Part shown: one piece after another, positions 24,291 to 34,880 of the stretch | Layout: every line of letters starts with the position of its first letter | How positions within the stretch are numbered: the first letter of the stretch is position 1 | Assembly: GCF_000276665.1 (NCBI RefSeq) | Contig: NW_004955472.1 | Span: forward strand, 5,107,935 to 5,171,934 | Direction: 5' to 3' | DNA from: Chinchilla lanigera | Lineage: Eukaryota > Chordata > Mammalia > Rodentia > Chinchillidae | DNA: 64,000 bases | The notes under the pieces: generated by a model | Databases searched by the model: none | Told to the model about the DNA's origin: nothing | The model's input: the letters and a program-made list of their open reading frames with translations, nothing else | Made by a program: the position numbers and the translations under genes

Positions 24291-25510
24291 TAATAGAAGT
24301 TCCAAACTTGTATAGGAAAAGATTTTTAAAAGCATGAAAGATAGCAAAGTGAATGTCTCTCTTTGGAGAGGATGTCTTTGTTTAACCATTGTGTACAATG
24401 CACAAAAAGGCAAGATAAAATGCCAGAAGTAACTAATTAGTTTAACTAGGCTGGAAGAGTCACGGTTAAGAACAAATAGTCAATTGTCTTTTTATTTTGC
24501 AAAAAGAAAAAAATGAAACTTTAAATTTAAAAAGTATATAATAGCACCAAATATTATATAACATATTATAAATCTATATATGTGTATGTATATATGTATA
24601 CTCTATGCACCAAAACCAATAATGTAATGATGACAGACCTGAAAAAAATAAATCAAACAATACAGCATAGTCATGTTTCAGAAGATTTAATGCTGTTCAA
24701 GTATCCATCCTCCACAAATTAGTGCATATATTTACAGTGAAAATTTATCATATCCAGGTGGTATTTTTGTGAAAATCAAAAAGATAGTTCTGAAAATGAT
24801 ATACAAACTTAAATTACATAGGCTAGGTAAACAATTATGGAAAATAAAAACAAAATTGAATTATAGTATTTGATTTAAAGACATAATAAGTCTACATCAA
24901 TCAAAACAGTGTGATATAAATAAAAACGTGAAAAAGTAAGTTTTAAAGTAGCCTTCACTCATATGGTCAACTAAATCTCAGAAAAGGTGCAAACATGGCT
25001 CAAGAGAAGGATATTTTCAACATATGATACGATGCTGTGATATTAGGACATCAATAATCACAGTGAAACTTCATCCCCATAAACTAACTTAAAATAGATC
25101 ATAATACTAAATGTAAGAGCTAAAACTAACATTTGTATAGTACAGCATAGGAAAAAAATATGTGTGATTATTCAGAAATATTCTTTAGACAAGACATACA
25201 AAAACAAAATAAAAAACAGCATTTACTATTCAATAGCTCCTGTAAAAAAAGAACAGAGATTATCAGAAAACATTTAAAGTAAGTATATCGAATAAGGAAC
25301 TTCTTCATACGAAATAATAATTACATTTTTCTGTACAAAAAAGAATAATTGAAGTGAAAAATAAACTTACAATATGCAATTTGCAAGAATATGAAACAAA
25401 TGGCTATCTTAAATATTCAGGGTGTGAATCCAAAATTTTGCAGCCATTTTGGAAAATTAAAGAATAGTTTCCTTCATCTTTAATTAGTACTTCTTCATTT
25501 GTTTATTTCT
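24291..25510. other. Unassigned, very AT-rich intergenic sequence
   Basis: A-rich and T-rich runs. No gene or repeat recognised. Confidence 0.4.
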
Positions 25511-25634
25511 TTATTTTTCTGAGACGGGCTTTCGTATCCACCATGGAGCCCAGGCTAGCTTTGATCTGACCACATCCTCCCAACTCCGCCTCCCACGCTT
25601 GGGGATTATAGGCAAGCGGCATCATGCCTGGATT
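25511..25634 (-). mobile_element. B1-type SINE, antisense
   Basis: Contains the reverse-complement 7SL-derived wording: TTTCTGAGACGGGCTTTCGT, AGCCCAGGCTAGCTTTGATC, CTCCGCCTCCCACGCTTGGG and ATTATAGGCAAGCGGCATCA. Diverged and without clear TSDs. Confidence 0.88.
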
Positions 25635-25959
25635 ATACTTGTACTTTTAATTAATGGATTTTGTCTGTTTGATAAAGGAAATCTTTTCTTTTGTGTGTGT
25701 TTGTAGAACATAACATTTAAATTCCTTGTGGGTAGGCCAAAATAAAGATAACTGGAAGTAGGGAGGTTGATATTTCTCAAAAGGGAAGAGGATAAAGAGA
25801 TGAGAAAGTGAGAGGCAGAGGAGAGAGGGAATAAAAAAGAAATTGTAATGTGTTATATACGTGTACTGCTTGGGTCGAGGAGTGGAAACATTATGAACTA
25901 AAGAGGAGCAGCTTCTTCGTGAAGTTAAATATACAAAAACAAACACTGGCTTCCTGCTG
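25635..25959. other. Unassigned sequence
   Basis: Contains a purine-rich run (about 25770-25840). The 99-codon minus frame 25647-25946 comes from its complement and shows no family. Confidence 0.4.
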
Positions 25960-26520
25960 ACACGGCAAACCTAGTCCCAAGGATTTCCCCAAGTGCAATG
26001 TATGCATATGCCCTCACAAAGCTGTGTACAGTTATATTCTGGGTACTTTATTCATAATAAATATTCACCATAGCTGAAAATAACATAGATGATACATTAA
26101 TTGTCCATAAAAAGGTAGCAAAGTATAACTAAATAAAATGCTGTAAATGCTTTTTCATCAATATTATGGAAATTAAAGAAACCAGATAAAAAGACTGTAC
26201 TCTTCTATACAACAAATTCATTTTAAAAATTCTAGAAAAGTCAAAAATAATATTGCAGCAAATAAGTGGTGTCAGGGTCAGGGATATAGCTCAGTGGTAC
26301 AAGCACCTGCCTGGCAAGAACAAGGTCCTGAGTTCGATTGCCGCTACCAAAAAGAATAAAATAAAATAAAATAAATAAGTGGTGTCAGAAGTCTGGAGTG
26401 GGGAAGGTGTGAAGTACAAAGCAGAATGAACAAACTTTCAGGAGAGATGGCAATGCTCTAAGTACTAAGCACATGGTGGTTACTCAACTTATATACAGAA
26501 TGCAAAAAAAAATGTATGCA
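25960..26520 (+). mobile_element. Old L1 (L1M-type) 3' end, sense, interrupted by a SINE
   Basis: Text from 26030 onward (TTCATAATAAATATTCACCA ... AACATAGATGATACATT ... TCTAGAAAAGTC) follows the end of ORF2 and the 3'UTR of old mammalian L1 families: the 'gaatggataaac' and 'gaaataagccag' region, then 'ttctagaaaagg'. The ID SINE at 26276-26372 splits it, and the L1 text resumes after the duplicated target. Confidence 0.65.
26260..26388 (+). mobile_element. ID-like tRNA-derived SINE with 16-bp target-site duplication
   Basis: The element is 26276-26372. A box TATAGCTCAGTGGT, B box TGAGTTCGATTG, then an A-rich (AATAA)n tail. Perfect flanking repeats AAATAAGTGGTGTCAG lie at 26260-26275 and 26373-26388. 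Close to a tRNA-Ala head and probably recent. Confidence 0.95.
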
Positions 26521-26596
26521 CACTTCAGGAAAAGAAAAACCTATATAAATCTTTTAATGCTAAATTCATTGAGATGTGAGATTAATAAAAGTTGCC

Positions 26597-26820
26597 TTTG
26601 GACTTTACAATTACAGCTGGTGCTCAAAGTGGTGGCCACGAGCTTCCAGATATTTATTAGTATGGTGAACTGCTGCTTGGGTAACCTTGGTCGCTGAGAT
26701 TGCTGCGCATAGATTTTCAGTTTCTTCTCTAAGGACCAGCAGTGTAGTGGGTTTTCTGTGATATACAACATCCTCTGGCATTCCCCCACATTTAGATAAC
26801 ACCATCTGTTGAAAAACACA
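26597..26820 (-). pseudogene. Transposase C-terminal remnant of a Tc1/mariner-like DNA transposon (candidate)
   Basis: On the minus strand a frame ends just inside the left boundary with a His-Phe-Glu-His motif (residues GHHFEHQL then stop). It is preceded by VVYHRKPTTLLVLREETENL and an LCAAIS-TK segment. In the neighbouring frame upstream, FFNRWCYLN sits where a DDE-superfamily transposase usually has its aromatic 'W-G-Y-L-K' block, about 10-12 residues before 'V-Y-x-x-x-P'. That order (W-x-Y-L, V-Y...P-T, L-R-E, terminal G-x-H-F-E-H) is typical of the C-terminus of IS630/Tc1/mariner-related transposases. A frameshift separates the two parts, the catalytic residues lie outside the remnant, and no terminal inverted repeats were found. 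Known: such proteins cut and paste DNA transposons. Inferred: this is a dead fragment of one. Confidence 0.5.
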
Positions 26821-26839
26821 TCATATTTTTCCTTTACTG

Positions 26840-26846
<7 letters not shown>

Positions 26847-26887
<41 letters not shown>
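26847..26887. repeat. (TG)n microsatellite
   Basis: About 20 uninterrupted TG units after TATATA. Confidence 0.98.
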
Positions 26888-26890
<3 letters not shown>

Positions 26891-26936
26891 CTGTACTTTC
26901 AATATTTCATCAAATATTGCACTTAGAATTTGTTCT

Positions 26937-27050
26937 AAAGATTCATAAGTTTAGGGGATATAGCTCAGTGGCACAAGCACGTGCCTGGCAAGTATGAGGT
27001 CCTGAGTTAGACTCCCAGTACCAAAAAAAAAAAAAAGATAAAGCTTCATA
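26937..27050 (+). mobile_element. ID-like SINE with imperfect 11-bp target-site duplication
   Basis: GGGGATATAGCTCAGTGGCA (A box), B box TGAGTTAGACTCC, then CAGTACC and A14. Flanking AAAGATTCATA (26937-26947) and AAAGCTTCATA (27040-27050) differ at one base. Confidence 0.92.
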
Positions 27051-28496
27051 GGGAAAAATTCTGATAGGCTTGGCTAATCTGACATACTAAAGTGTGATTG
27101 TAGGGAAACACTGATCCCCAGGCAGCCTTTTCATTATCACTGGCAGGTCCATCGTTCCTGTACTACAAAGACATATTGTTGTGAATAACAGATATGAATT
27201 GTATACTATTATAAAATTATTGGCTCACCAATATCTGGGAAACAAAGACAAGGAATTAATATTTCCCAGTAACCAAGCATGACTGGTGCTATTAATAATT
27301 TGGAGACACAATTAGCTAAGATTGTCAATTTTCTCAGAATTTGATCCTTCTCAAAATCTAGAAAAGTCTCCATTTGTCTTGGACATCACAATGAACTTAT
27401 TTCGTCTCTGTTTCTAGCTTAGTATCGTGTGACCCTGCCCTGTCCAATGAGACAGAGAGATTCGCCTAGGAGTACTGACCGTGTGATAAAAACCAGCCTC
27501 ACTCTTCAACACAAGACAATATTTTCTCTCTCTGACCATTATAATGTCTGTATATGAGGCTTGGAAATATTACAGGAGTAATATGAAAAGGCCATAATGA
27601 AACAGAAAGAAAATCATTTTGATTATATCAAGAAAACTGCTAATTTATTCCTGAGTTTGGGTACCTTGAGACAGTAAATTTACTTTCTGTTCAAACACTT
27701 TTGAAATTGGTTATGTTATTAGTCAAGACAAATGTCCCTCCTAATACAGAACAAATATCACCTTGACATTGAGAAAAAAGTAGATTGTCATAACAAGAAT
27801 ATTATTTTTTCTAAGTATTTCACATTTGGAAAAAATGCCATATACAATTTGCATAACAACTGAAGATGAGTCGGGGTTTTAATAATGGTATGAAAATTAA
27901 TGATGCTTCCAGGGCTCGTTTGATATCACCATGCTTAAGTAACTGCACGAGGAAAGAAATTCAGGGTGTTAACAATGTGTCTAATTGTTTATTTTCCTTC
28001 CTCTTATATTACAATCACTGTAGCTTCACAAATAGTGATTAAAAAGTTAGGCCTTCTAATTTATTAATGATTTACATAAATGTTAATGTATATAATTTTG
28101 TTACATTTGCTTCTTCTGCCTAATATGATTATTGTATGAAATTTAACTTTATAATGACCATACAAAAACCAGAAGTAGATATTGTCTTTTCTTTCACAGT
28201 ATCCATTTCAAAAGGATTTGGGGCCCTGATCAAGTTTTCTAATGCTGTTTAATTTTTTTCAGTTTTCTTCCTTTGAAATTGCAATCAGTTATAGTTTTCA
28301 AGGCATGAAACACATATCACACATATTATCATTTAGTCACACTTCAATTTCATCAAAAACAGTATTTTCTTCCTGGAAGCTTTTCCTTAATTCACTATGT
28401 TTGGTGCCAAACTAGATCTTACTGTTTCCCTAAAACAAATTCATCCCCAGTGGATGAAAATTTTCTATCAAAGTATTATTTTTAAGAAATATTCCC
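27051..28496. other. Unassigned AT-rich intergenic sequence
   Basis: About 1.4 kb with no recognised gene, RNA or repeat. Confidence 0.4.
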
Positions 28497-28509
28497 TGGG
28501 GGGCCAGTA

Positions 28510-28811
28510 GAGTGAGTTCATGCCCCAAACTTCCTCCATTCTCTGGGAGACCGCAGTGCCTCTGAGCAAAGTGAGTCTGTGCCCAGCACTTCCAGCATTC
28601 TCTCCGTGGGATGGCAAGACCTGCGAGCAGAGTGAGTCCACGCAAAGCACTTCCTCCGTTCTCTCTGTGGGACTGCCGGGCCTGAAGGCAGAGTGAGAGT
28701 CCATGCTCTGAGCTTCTCTCACTCTCACTTGGATGATGGGGCTGTGAGTAGAGTGAGAGTCTATTGTCTGTGCTTCCTCCACTGTCTCAGGGACAGGAGT
28801 ATCATTGAGAA
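28510..28811 (+). repeat. L1 5'UTR monomer array, about 60-bp period, five units
   Basis: Units open with GAGTGAG (or AAGTGAG) at 28510, 28569, 28630, 28691 and 28751. A decayed sixth start GAGTTAG lies at 28812. Spacings are 59, 61, 61, 60 and 61. Each unit carries a TTCCTCC...TCTCT core and a GGG...GCA end. In mouse, L1 promoters are monomer arrays of about 200 bp, so a promoter role is inferred from position only. The 147-codon minus frame (28468-28911) across it is a by-product of the repeat. Confidence 0.85.
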
Positions 28812-30064
28812 GAGTTAGGAACACATGCCTTTGCAAGTAGGCTGAGAGGAACCCGAAGGCCTGAGACACAGGACAACAGACATGTCTCAGGTGCACAGGA
28901 CACACACACACCCTTGGGGTGCAGAGTAACTGGTAAAATCAGCAGCATGGAAACGTCTGACACAGCAGTAAAGAGCCAGAAGTTGAAATCCGGAGAACAC
29001 TAGCAGAATTCCAGTCCCAAGCCCCACATCCAGAGACCAAGATCGGCTCCATATCCAACACATTTCTGGGGTTAAATATGGACACTATCAGAGAACTGTA
29101 AACACCAGAAGTATTTTTTACTATTTTTCTTCTCCCTTCTTTGTCTGAATGGCTATCCTTCTCCTGTCTGATTGGATGTCACCTTGTCTTCTGTATTTGG
29201 GTTTTTTATTTTTTCTTCCTCTACTTTTCTCACCTCTCTATCTCCCTTTTCTTTCTTTTTAATGCTGTTCATTTTTATTCTCTTTCCTTTCTTTTTTCAG
29301 GGTTTATGTTTCTTACCTGTTTTTTTCATTCTCTTCTAAGATTCACTTTCTCACTTTCCTCAACTCTTCTTGAATTTAAACTTTCAAGTAAGTAAACACT
29401 GTCTCTGCCCTTTCTGACTACTCCTTTAATTCCATTTTATTCTTTCCCTTCTGTGTCCTCTAGTTTCCCAAAACCTAGGTGATCCTCCTTTAATCTCTAG
29501 CCCTAACTCTACTATATTTGATCTCACTCATCACTTTAACCCATTCTCTAATCATCTTAAGCACCCTCTCCTGACAGAAGGGTAAAATCCCCTAAAGGGA
29601 AAATCACTGCACACAAATGTACAGTTTATGTTAGATTTTGTTACATAATTCTAGTGTTTACTCCCGTGGTCAGAGGTAACAAGTTAATGGTTACCATAGT
29701 TCATCAGTAGTTAAGCTGCACTTGAAACTGTTGTTGTTACCAACTGCACTGCTTTAGGCAGGATGTCACACATGTTACAAACAGTTTCTGTCCCCTGTGT
29801 GATAACACCGTGACTGTGTGAGGTCGTAACCACCACACCCCAGCACCAAAGGGCTGGGAGCTGAGCCACACAGTAATCTGCATCATTTACACATTGGGAA
29901 GCGAGGGCCTTGCGGAGAGCTAGAGGAAGCCACCTACATCTAGAAGACCTCCCTGAAGAGCAGACACCCTCCAGGGAAACCTAAATACTAGTGATAAAAC
30001 TATGTATCATAAGAAACTGGCAAATATCAACACAGAAAACAAAGTAAAGAAGAGAAAGTAGAGA

Positions 30065-31193
30065 ATGACAAGATGTAGAAGCAAAACACAACACCAGACC
30101 CCCAGCACACCCAAGACAAGCCCAGAACTCAAGAAGATACATAACACTGGAAATCAAACACTAGAACTTTCTGAAATGATAGCAGCAGAAGTGAAAAAAC
30201 AGGAGGGAAATGCTAAGTTACCAATAGAAATGATGCTTAAAATCAAATATATTAGAGAAGATACAGAAGAAAAGAATAGATGAGCTTAGAAAACTGATGC
30301 AAACAAATAATTCCCAGCATAGGAAAGAAACAGAAAAACCGATACAAACAGAAAACCGATACAAAAAACCGTGAAACCAATACAAACAGAAATCCAGGAG
30401 GTTAAAACCTCCATTGAAAGTATATGCAATGGGTTGAGTGAAGGAGAGGATAGGATTTCAGATCCTGCAGATAGAATTACAGTTGGTGATAATGAAAAGA
30501 AAGATATCATTAAATTAGCAAAAGGCCATGAAAAATCAATCCAACAGATACAAGAAAAAGCAAAAAGAAAAGCATAAGACTGATTGGGGTCAATGAGAGA
30601 GCTGCAGACAGCACAAATTATGTAAAAAACTCCCCATAGAAATAATGGCAGAAAGGGCTGGGAATTTAGCTCAGCGGCACAGCACCTGCCTGCCAAGCAC
30701 AAGGACGTGAGTTCAATTCCAGGTGCCGGGAAACAAACAACCAAAAAAGAAATAATGGCAGAAAATATCCCAAGTGTGGAAAAAGAATTTAACATAAAAA
30801 TAAATGAAGCATTATGAACTCCAAGCATTCATGGCCAAAATAAAACTACACCAATACATATAATGATCAAGATTCCAGAAATTCAACACAGAAACAGAAT
30901 ATTAAAAAGCTGTTAGAGAAAAGAAACAGTTCACCTATGAAGCAAAGTTCATCAGAATCATGGCAGACTTCTCAATACAAACCCTCAAGTCCAGAAGAAC
31001 TTGGAGTGAACTATTTCAGGTCTTGAAAGAAAACAACTTCAAACTCAGGTTGATGTACTCTGCAAAACTGTATTGCAAAATTCATGCAGAAATAAAATAC
31101 TTCTATGACAAAGAACAACTGAAGAGATTTATGAACACCAAACCAATGTTACAAAGAGTACTAAAAGATATTCTAGACAGAGAAAAAAAATGA
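30065..31193 (+). pseudogene. L1 ORF1 (ORF1p), disrupted
   Basis: ORF1p is the trimeric RNA-binding chaperone of the L1 ribonucleoprotein. It opens at ATG 30065 with a basic, proline-rich head, then gives helix-rich segments (30371-30577) and a conserved C-terminal part at 30960-31193 (RTWSELFQVLKENNFKLRLM). Stops near 30283 and 30577 and a SINE at 30655 break it. Confidence 0.8.
30638..30764 (+). mobile_element. ID-like SINE inside L1 ORF1, 17-bp perfect target-site duplication
   Basis: The element is 30655-30747: GGGCTGGGAATTTAGCTCAG, B box TGAGTTCAATTCC, GGTGCCGGG and an A-rich tail. The repeats AGAAATAATGGCAGAAA lie at 30638-30654 and 30748-30764. It is younger than the L1 that hosts it. 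Confidence 0.96.
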
Positions 31194-32985
31194 CCATAAT
31201 TCCAAGAACAACAACAGGAAGAAAGCACCAGGCAGGCCAAGCAATTAAACAAAGTGGAAAAGCAGGAAACCTGCAACAGGAAAATACTATGACCAAGATA
31301 CGCCAGTACATATCAATTATAACTATCAATGTAAACGGCCTCAATCCACCAATAAAAAGAAACAGACTGGCAGAGTGTATGAAGAAACAAGATCCAACAA
31401 TATACTGTAACAAGAAACACATTTACTGCAAAATTAAATTCATAGACTGAAAATCAAAGGAAGGAAAACAATCTTCAATGTAACTGGAACACAGACAAAA
31501 GCAGGAGTAGCTATTCTTTTTGCAGATAATACCGACTTCTAACCAAGGATGTTCAAGAGGAATAAAGAAGAATGATCAAAATACATACTTGTCAGGGGAA
31601 AACTTCAAAAGGAAGAGATAATGATCATAAATATATATACACCAAATACAGGAGCACCCAACTATATATGACAATGACTAATAAACATGAACAATCAAAT
31701 AAGTAATGACACAATTGCAACGGGAGACCTCAATAACCCATTATAACTAAGAAATCAATCAACTAAATAAAAAAATCATCAAAGAAACAACAGAACTGAA
31801 ATAAACTTGTGAACAAAAAGATTTAGTGGACATTTTTAGACTGTTCCACTCAACATCTTCAGAATAAACATTCTTCTCAGCTGCACATGTCTGTTAGCAT
31901 CCACTAAATTGAAGTCAAAATGGATCAAAGATTTAAACATTAAAGCAGGAACACTAAATCTGCTGGAAGAGAAAGTAGGTCAAAGACATAGGGGTAAGCA
32001 TAGTCTTCAGGAAGAAAACCCAAGCTGCATGGGAAACACTTCAAAGAACCAAAAACTTGGATCTCATCCTATTAAAAAGAGTTTGTCCTTCAAAAGAAAT
32101 CACCAATAGAGTGAAAAGACACCCAGAGAATGTGAAAACATTTTACAACACCTTCCCTCAGACAAAGGACTTATATCTAGAACATATAAAGGATTGAAAA
32201 ACAAAGACCCCCTAAATTCAAAGACCCAATCCAAAAATGGGTATCTGAGATAAATACACTTCTCAGATGAAGAAATTCAAATGATAAATAAATATATGAA
32301 AAAATGTTCAATATCACTGCTCATTGGACAGATGCAAATTAAAACAACACCAAGATTTCATCTCACCCCTGTAATAATGGCTACCATCAAGAAATAAACC
32401 AATAAGTGCTGGAGAGGCTATGGGGAAAAGGAACCCTTTCCCACTGCCGGTGGCAGTGTAGACTGGTGTAACCACTTTGGAAATCAGTCTGGAGATTCCT
32501 CAAAAAATCAGAATTGTAGGTCTCATTTAAACCAGCTAGTCTCCTTTTGGGTATTTTCCAAGAAGTATTAAAAATATCATACCACAGTGACATATGGGCA
32601 CCCATGTTTGTTGCAGCACAATTGTCACAGCAAAATCTTGGAAACAACCCAAATGCCCATCAACTGAAGAGTGGATAAAAATGATGTAATATTTTTATAT
32701 AATGGAGTATTATGCAGCTATAAAGAGAGATGAATTCAAGGCTCTTATAGGTAAATGGGTGCAACTAGAGACCATACTCATAAGTGAAATAAATCAGACC
32801 CACATGTGTAAGCACTGTATCATCTCCCTAGTGTATGAACCTGAAAGAGTACATAAAAGTGAATGGTACAATAGATATTGTGAAAGAGAAAGAAACTTCT
32901 AAATGGGAAAGAACAACTGGGATGAGGGAAAGAAGAAAAGAAAAAATGTCTCTAGCCCTTGTTTATCATAATAAAACTGTCAATA

Positions 32986-34535
32986 TTCATACCAATTAAT
33001 GCAAATTGGTATGTGACTAGGAACTGTCCTGAAACTACCTCCTAATTACACAGAAACCACAAAATAGTAATGATGCTCTCTCAGTAACAACCTGAGCTAC
33101 TTTTAAACTAGTGATGCAGAAAAGAAAGGCTGTGTCCCATTACCATTTCCCTGGAGAACACTGCTCCTTTGAGTTCACTTACTTCTAAACAGTTCTAAAA
33201 TGCTTTATTGGTTTTAACAGGTTGCATTAGTGAGGCAAAAAATAAAATTTTTATTGAAGACTTTGTTTGAAGTCTTTCAAAGCAAGAGCCTATATTTCTG
33301 TGGTTGATCATAAAAGTATCCTCTGATCTGCAGGAGACAACAGTGGTGTTAATTTTAATCACTAAAACTTCTTTCTAGTATACACCCAGTTCTTTAAACT
33401 AAATATCCCCTTATAATAATCAGAAAACATCACATATTTTATATATGCACAATTACATGGAGGTAAATGTAGCTGCACCTAGAACTGAATATGTGTGCTG
33501 TGCATACATTAAGACTGTATGAATTTTATACTATTTACATTATTATTTCCTTGAGAAGGTATCAATTTATGGTGTATTATATTTTTACAGTGATAAAAAA
33601 TCCCTAAATTACAGAGAATATGTCATACATATGTTGTAAAATTATTTACTCTAACTCTTGATTTTATAGCATTTGCATTACAGTTAAATCTGAATTCATT
33701 CTAAATTCAATTTCAATAGGTGCTAAGTAAAAATATCATGTGAAAACAGTAAATATTCCTATGTACATGTGATCTGAGGCTTTACTCACCCATTATTTCT
33801 ATCTATAAAATTAATTGAGATAGTTTACTGTTTGACAAACATAAATTAAAAGTGAATCAAATTATTCTAAATATTATAAATTTTGATCAAGATCTACTGG
33901 GAAAGTCCTGGATTTTGGAGGTCACAAAGCAGATTTTGTCAATATATCACACTCATTTCTTTAGTGTAACACTAATTGTTTTGGATTTTTAATTGTATTC
34001 AAAAATTTCTATAAAGATTTTTTAATATTATAATGGGTTAGTCAAACAATCAATGTCTGATAGGGATTGTTTTGCATATTCCATTATATATAGTATTTAT
34101 TTTTAAAATTGTGAGAGCACAAATATAATATTCTTCCAACTTCTATCCACATGTTCTTTGCAGGATTATGACTAGAAAACTTGAAAGAGAAAATTGATAA
34201 TTATGTTTTAAAATACATATTTTTTATTTTTTGCCAGTTTTCATTGAGTAATCTGTATGATATGTAGTATTAAAATATTTTCCTTATCATGGCTTTGTTA
34301 TAATAATTATAGCAACTGTTTCCTTGTTAAAGAAGCTATAAAAGGTCACAGTCCTACAATTCATATTGCTCAATTTAAGTATTGAAATATTTTAAAAGAA
34401 ACTTCTGTTCTGCCTTTGTGATGATATAAATGTCCTATAGTTTGACTGATGCAATGCCAATAACCTAATGCTTCTATCTTTGTATGATGTTTAAAGAGAT
34501 TAACCAGTGAAGGAAACTGGATGACAGGTTTATGA
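32986..34535. other. Unassigned, very AT-rich intergenic sequence
   Basis: About 1.5 kb with no recognised gene, RNA or repeat. Confidence 0.4.
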
Positions 34536-34880
34536 GGTTTGCATTACTCAGCTTCCTATAGCTGGAACCCAGCTCTTGATGCCCACAACTTACAGAGGGG
34601 CTCACTTTGGCTCACAATTTCCTGGGGTTTTGCCTATCATGTGGCTCTGAGACACATGCATCACCGCTGAAAGGCATGACATAGCGGAATTATTTAGTCC
34701 CTGCCAACCGGGAAGTAGAACGTGAGAACAGTGCCAGAGAGGAAAGATTCAAGAGAGGACAAGGAATATCTAAGGTCATGCCTCCGTAGCTTACCCAGAT
34801 ACAACTAAAAGACAATTCCACTAATCTTCTGGGTAGTTCTTAACCAAATCCAGCTGATACCTTCACAGTCACAGGGTCAC
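34536..34880 (-). mobile_element. MaLR-like LTR remnant, antisense
   Basis: The run CATTACTCAGCTTCCTATAG, then CAACTTACAGAGGGG...TTTGGCTCACAATTTCC, GGAAGTAGAACGTGAGA and GGTCATGCCTCC follows the antisense order of rodent MaLR/ORR1-type LTRs. Ends are unclear. Confidence 0.6.

Larger units (their letters stand above)
28497..32985 (+). mobile_element. LINE-1, sense, with monomeric 5'UTR and a large internal ORF2 deletion
   Basis: The most complete sense-strand L1 here. Parts in order: tandem 60-bp units (28510-28811), 5'UTR with a long pyrimidine-rich tract (about 29100-29500), ORF1 (about 30065-31190), the ORF2 endonuclease start (about 31300-31900), an abrupt junction at about 31905-31917, ORF2 C-terminal sequence (to about 32900) and a short 3' end with AATAAA near 32970. 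The endonuclease opening is readable (SIITINVNGLNPPIKRNRLA). The junction joins endonuclease text (CAGCTGCACATG) to post-RT text (AAAATGGATCAAAGATTTAA), so the whole RT is absent. Dead, and carrying an ID SINE in ORF1. Confidence 0.9.

Noticed and set aside
26276..26345. tRNA-Ala gene
   Set aside because: A and B boxes are present, but it ends in an A-rich tail and is bracketed by TSDs, so it is a SINE.
26809..26997. Protein with Cys-Val repeat
   Set aside because: The repeat is the translation of (TG)n, then runs into a SINE.
28468..28911. 147-codon minus-strand frame
   Set aside because: It runs antisense through the 60-bp L1 monomer array. Its internal repetition follows the DNA period.
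30286..30828. 180-codon minus-strand frame with apparent transmembrane segments
   Set aside because: It is antisense to L1 ORF1 and crosses an ID SINE. Hydrophobic residues arise from the complement of A-rich L1 coding sequence.
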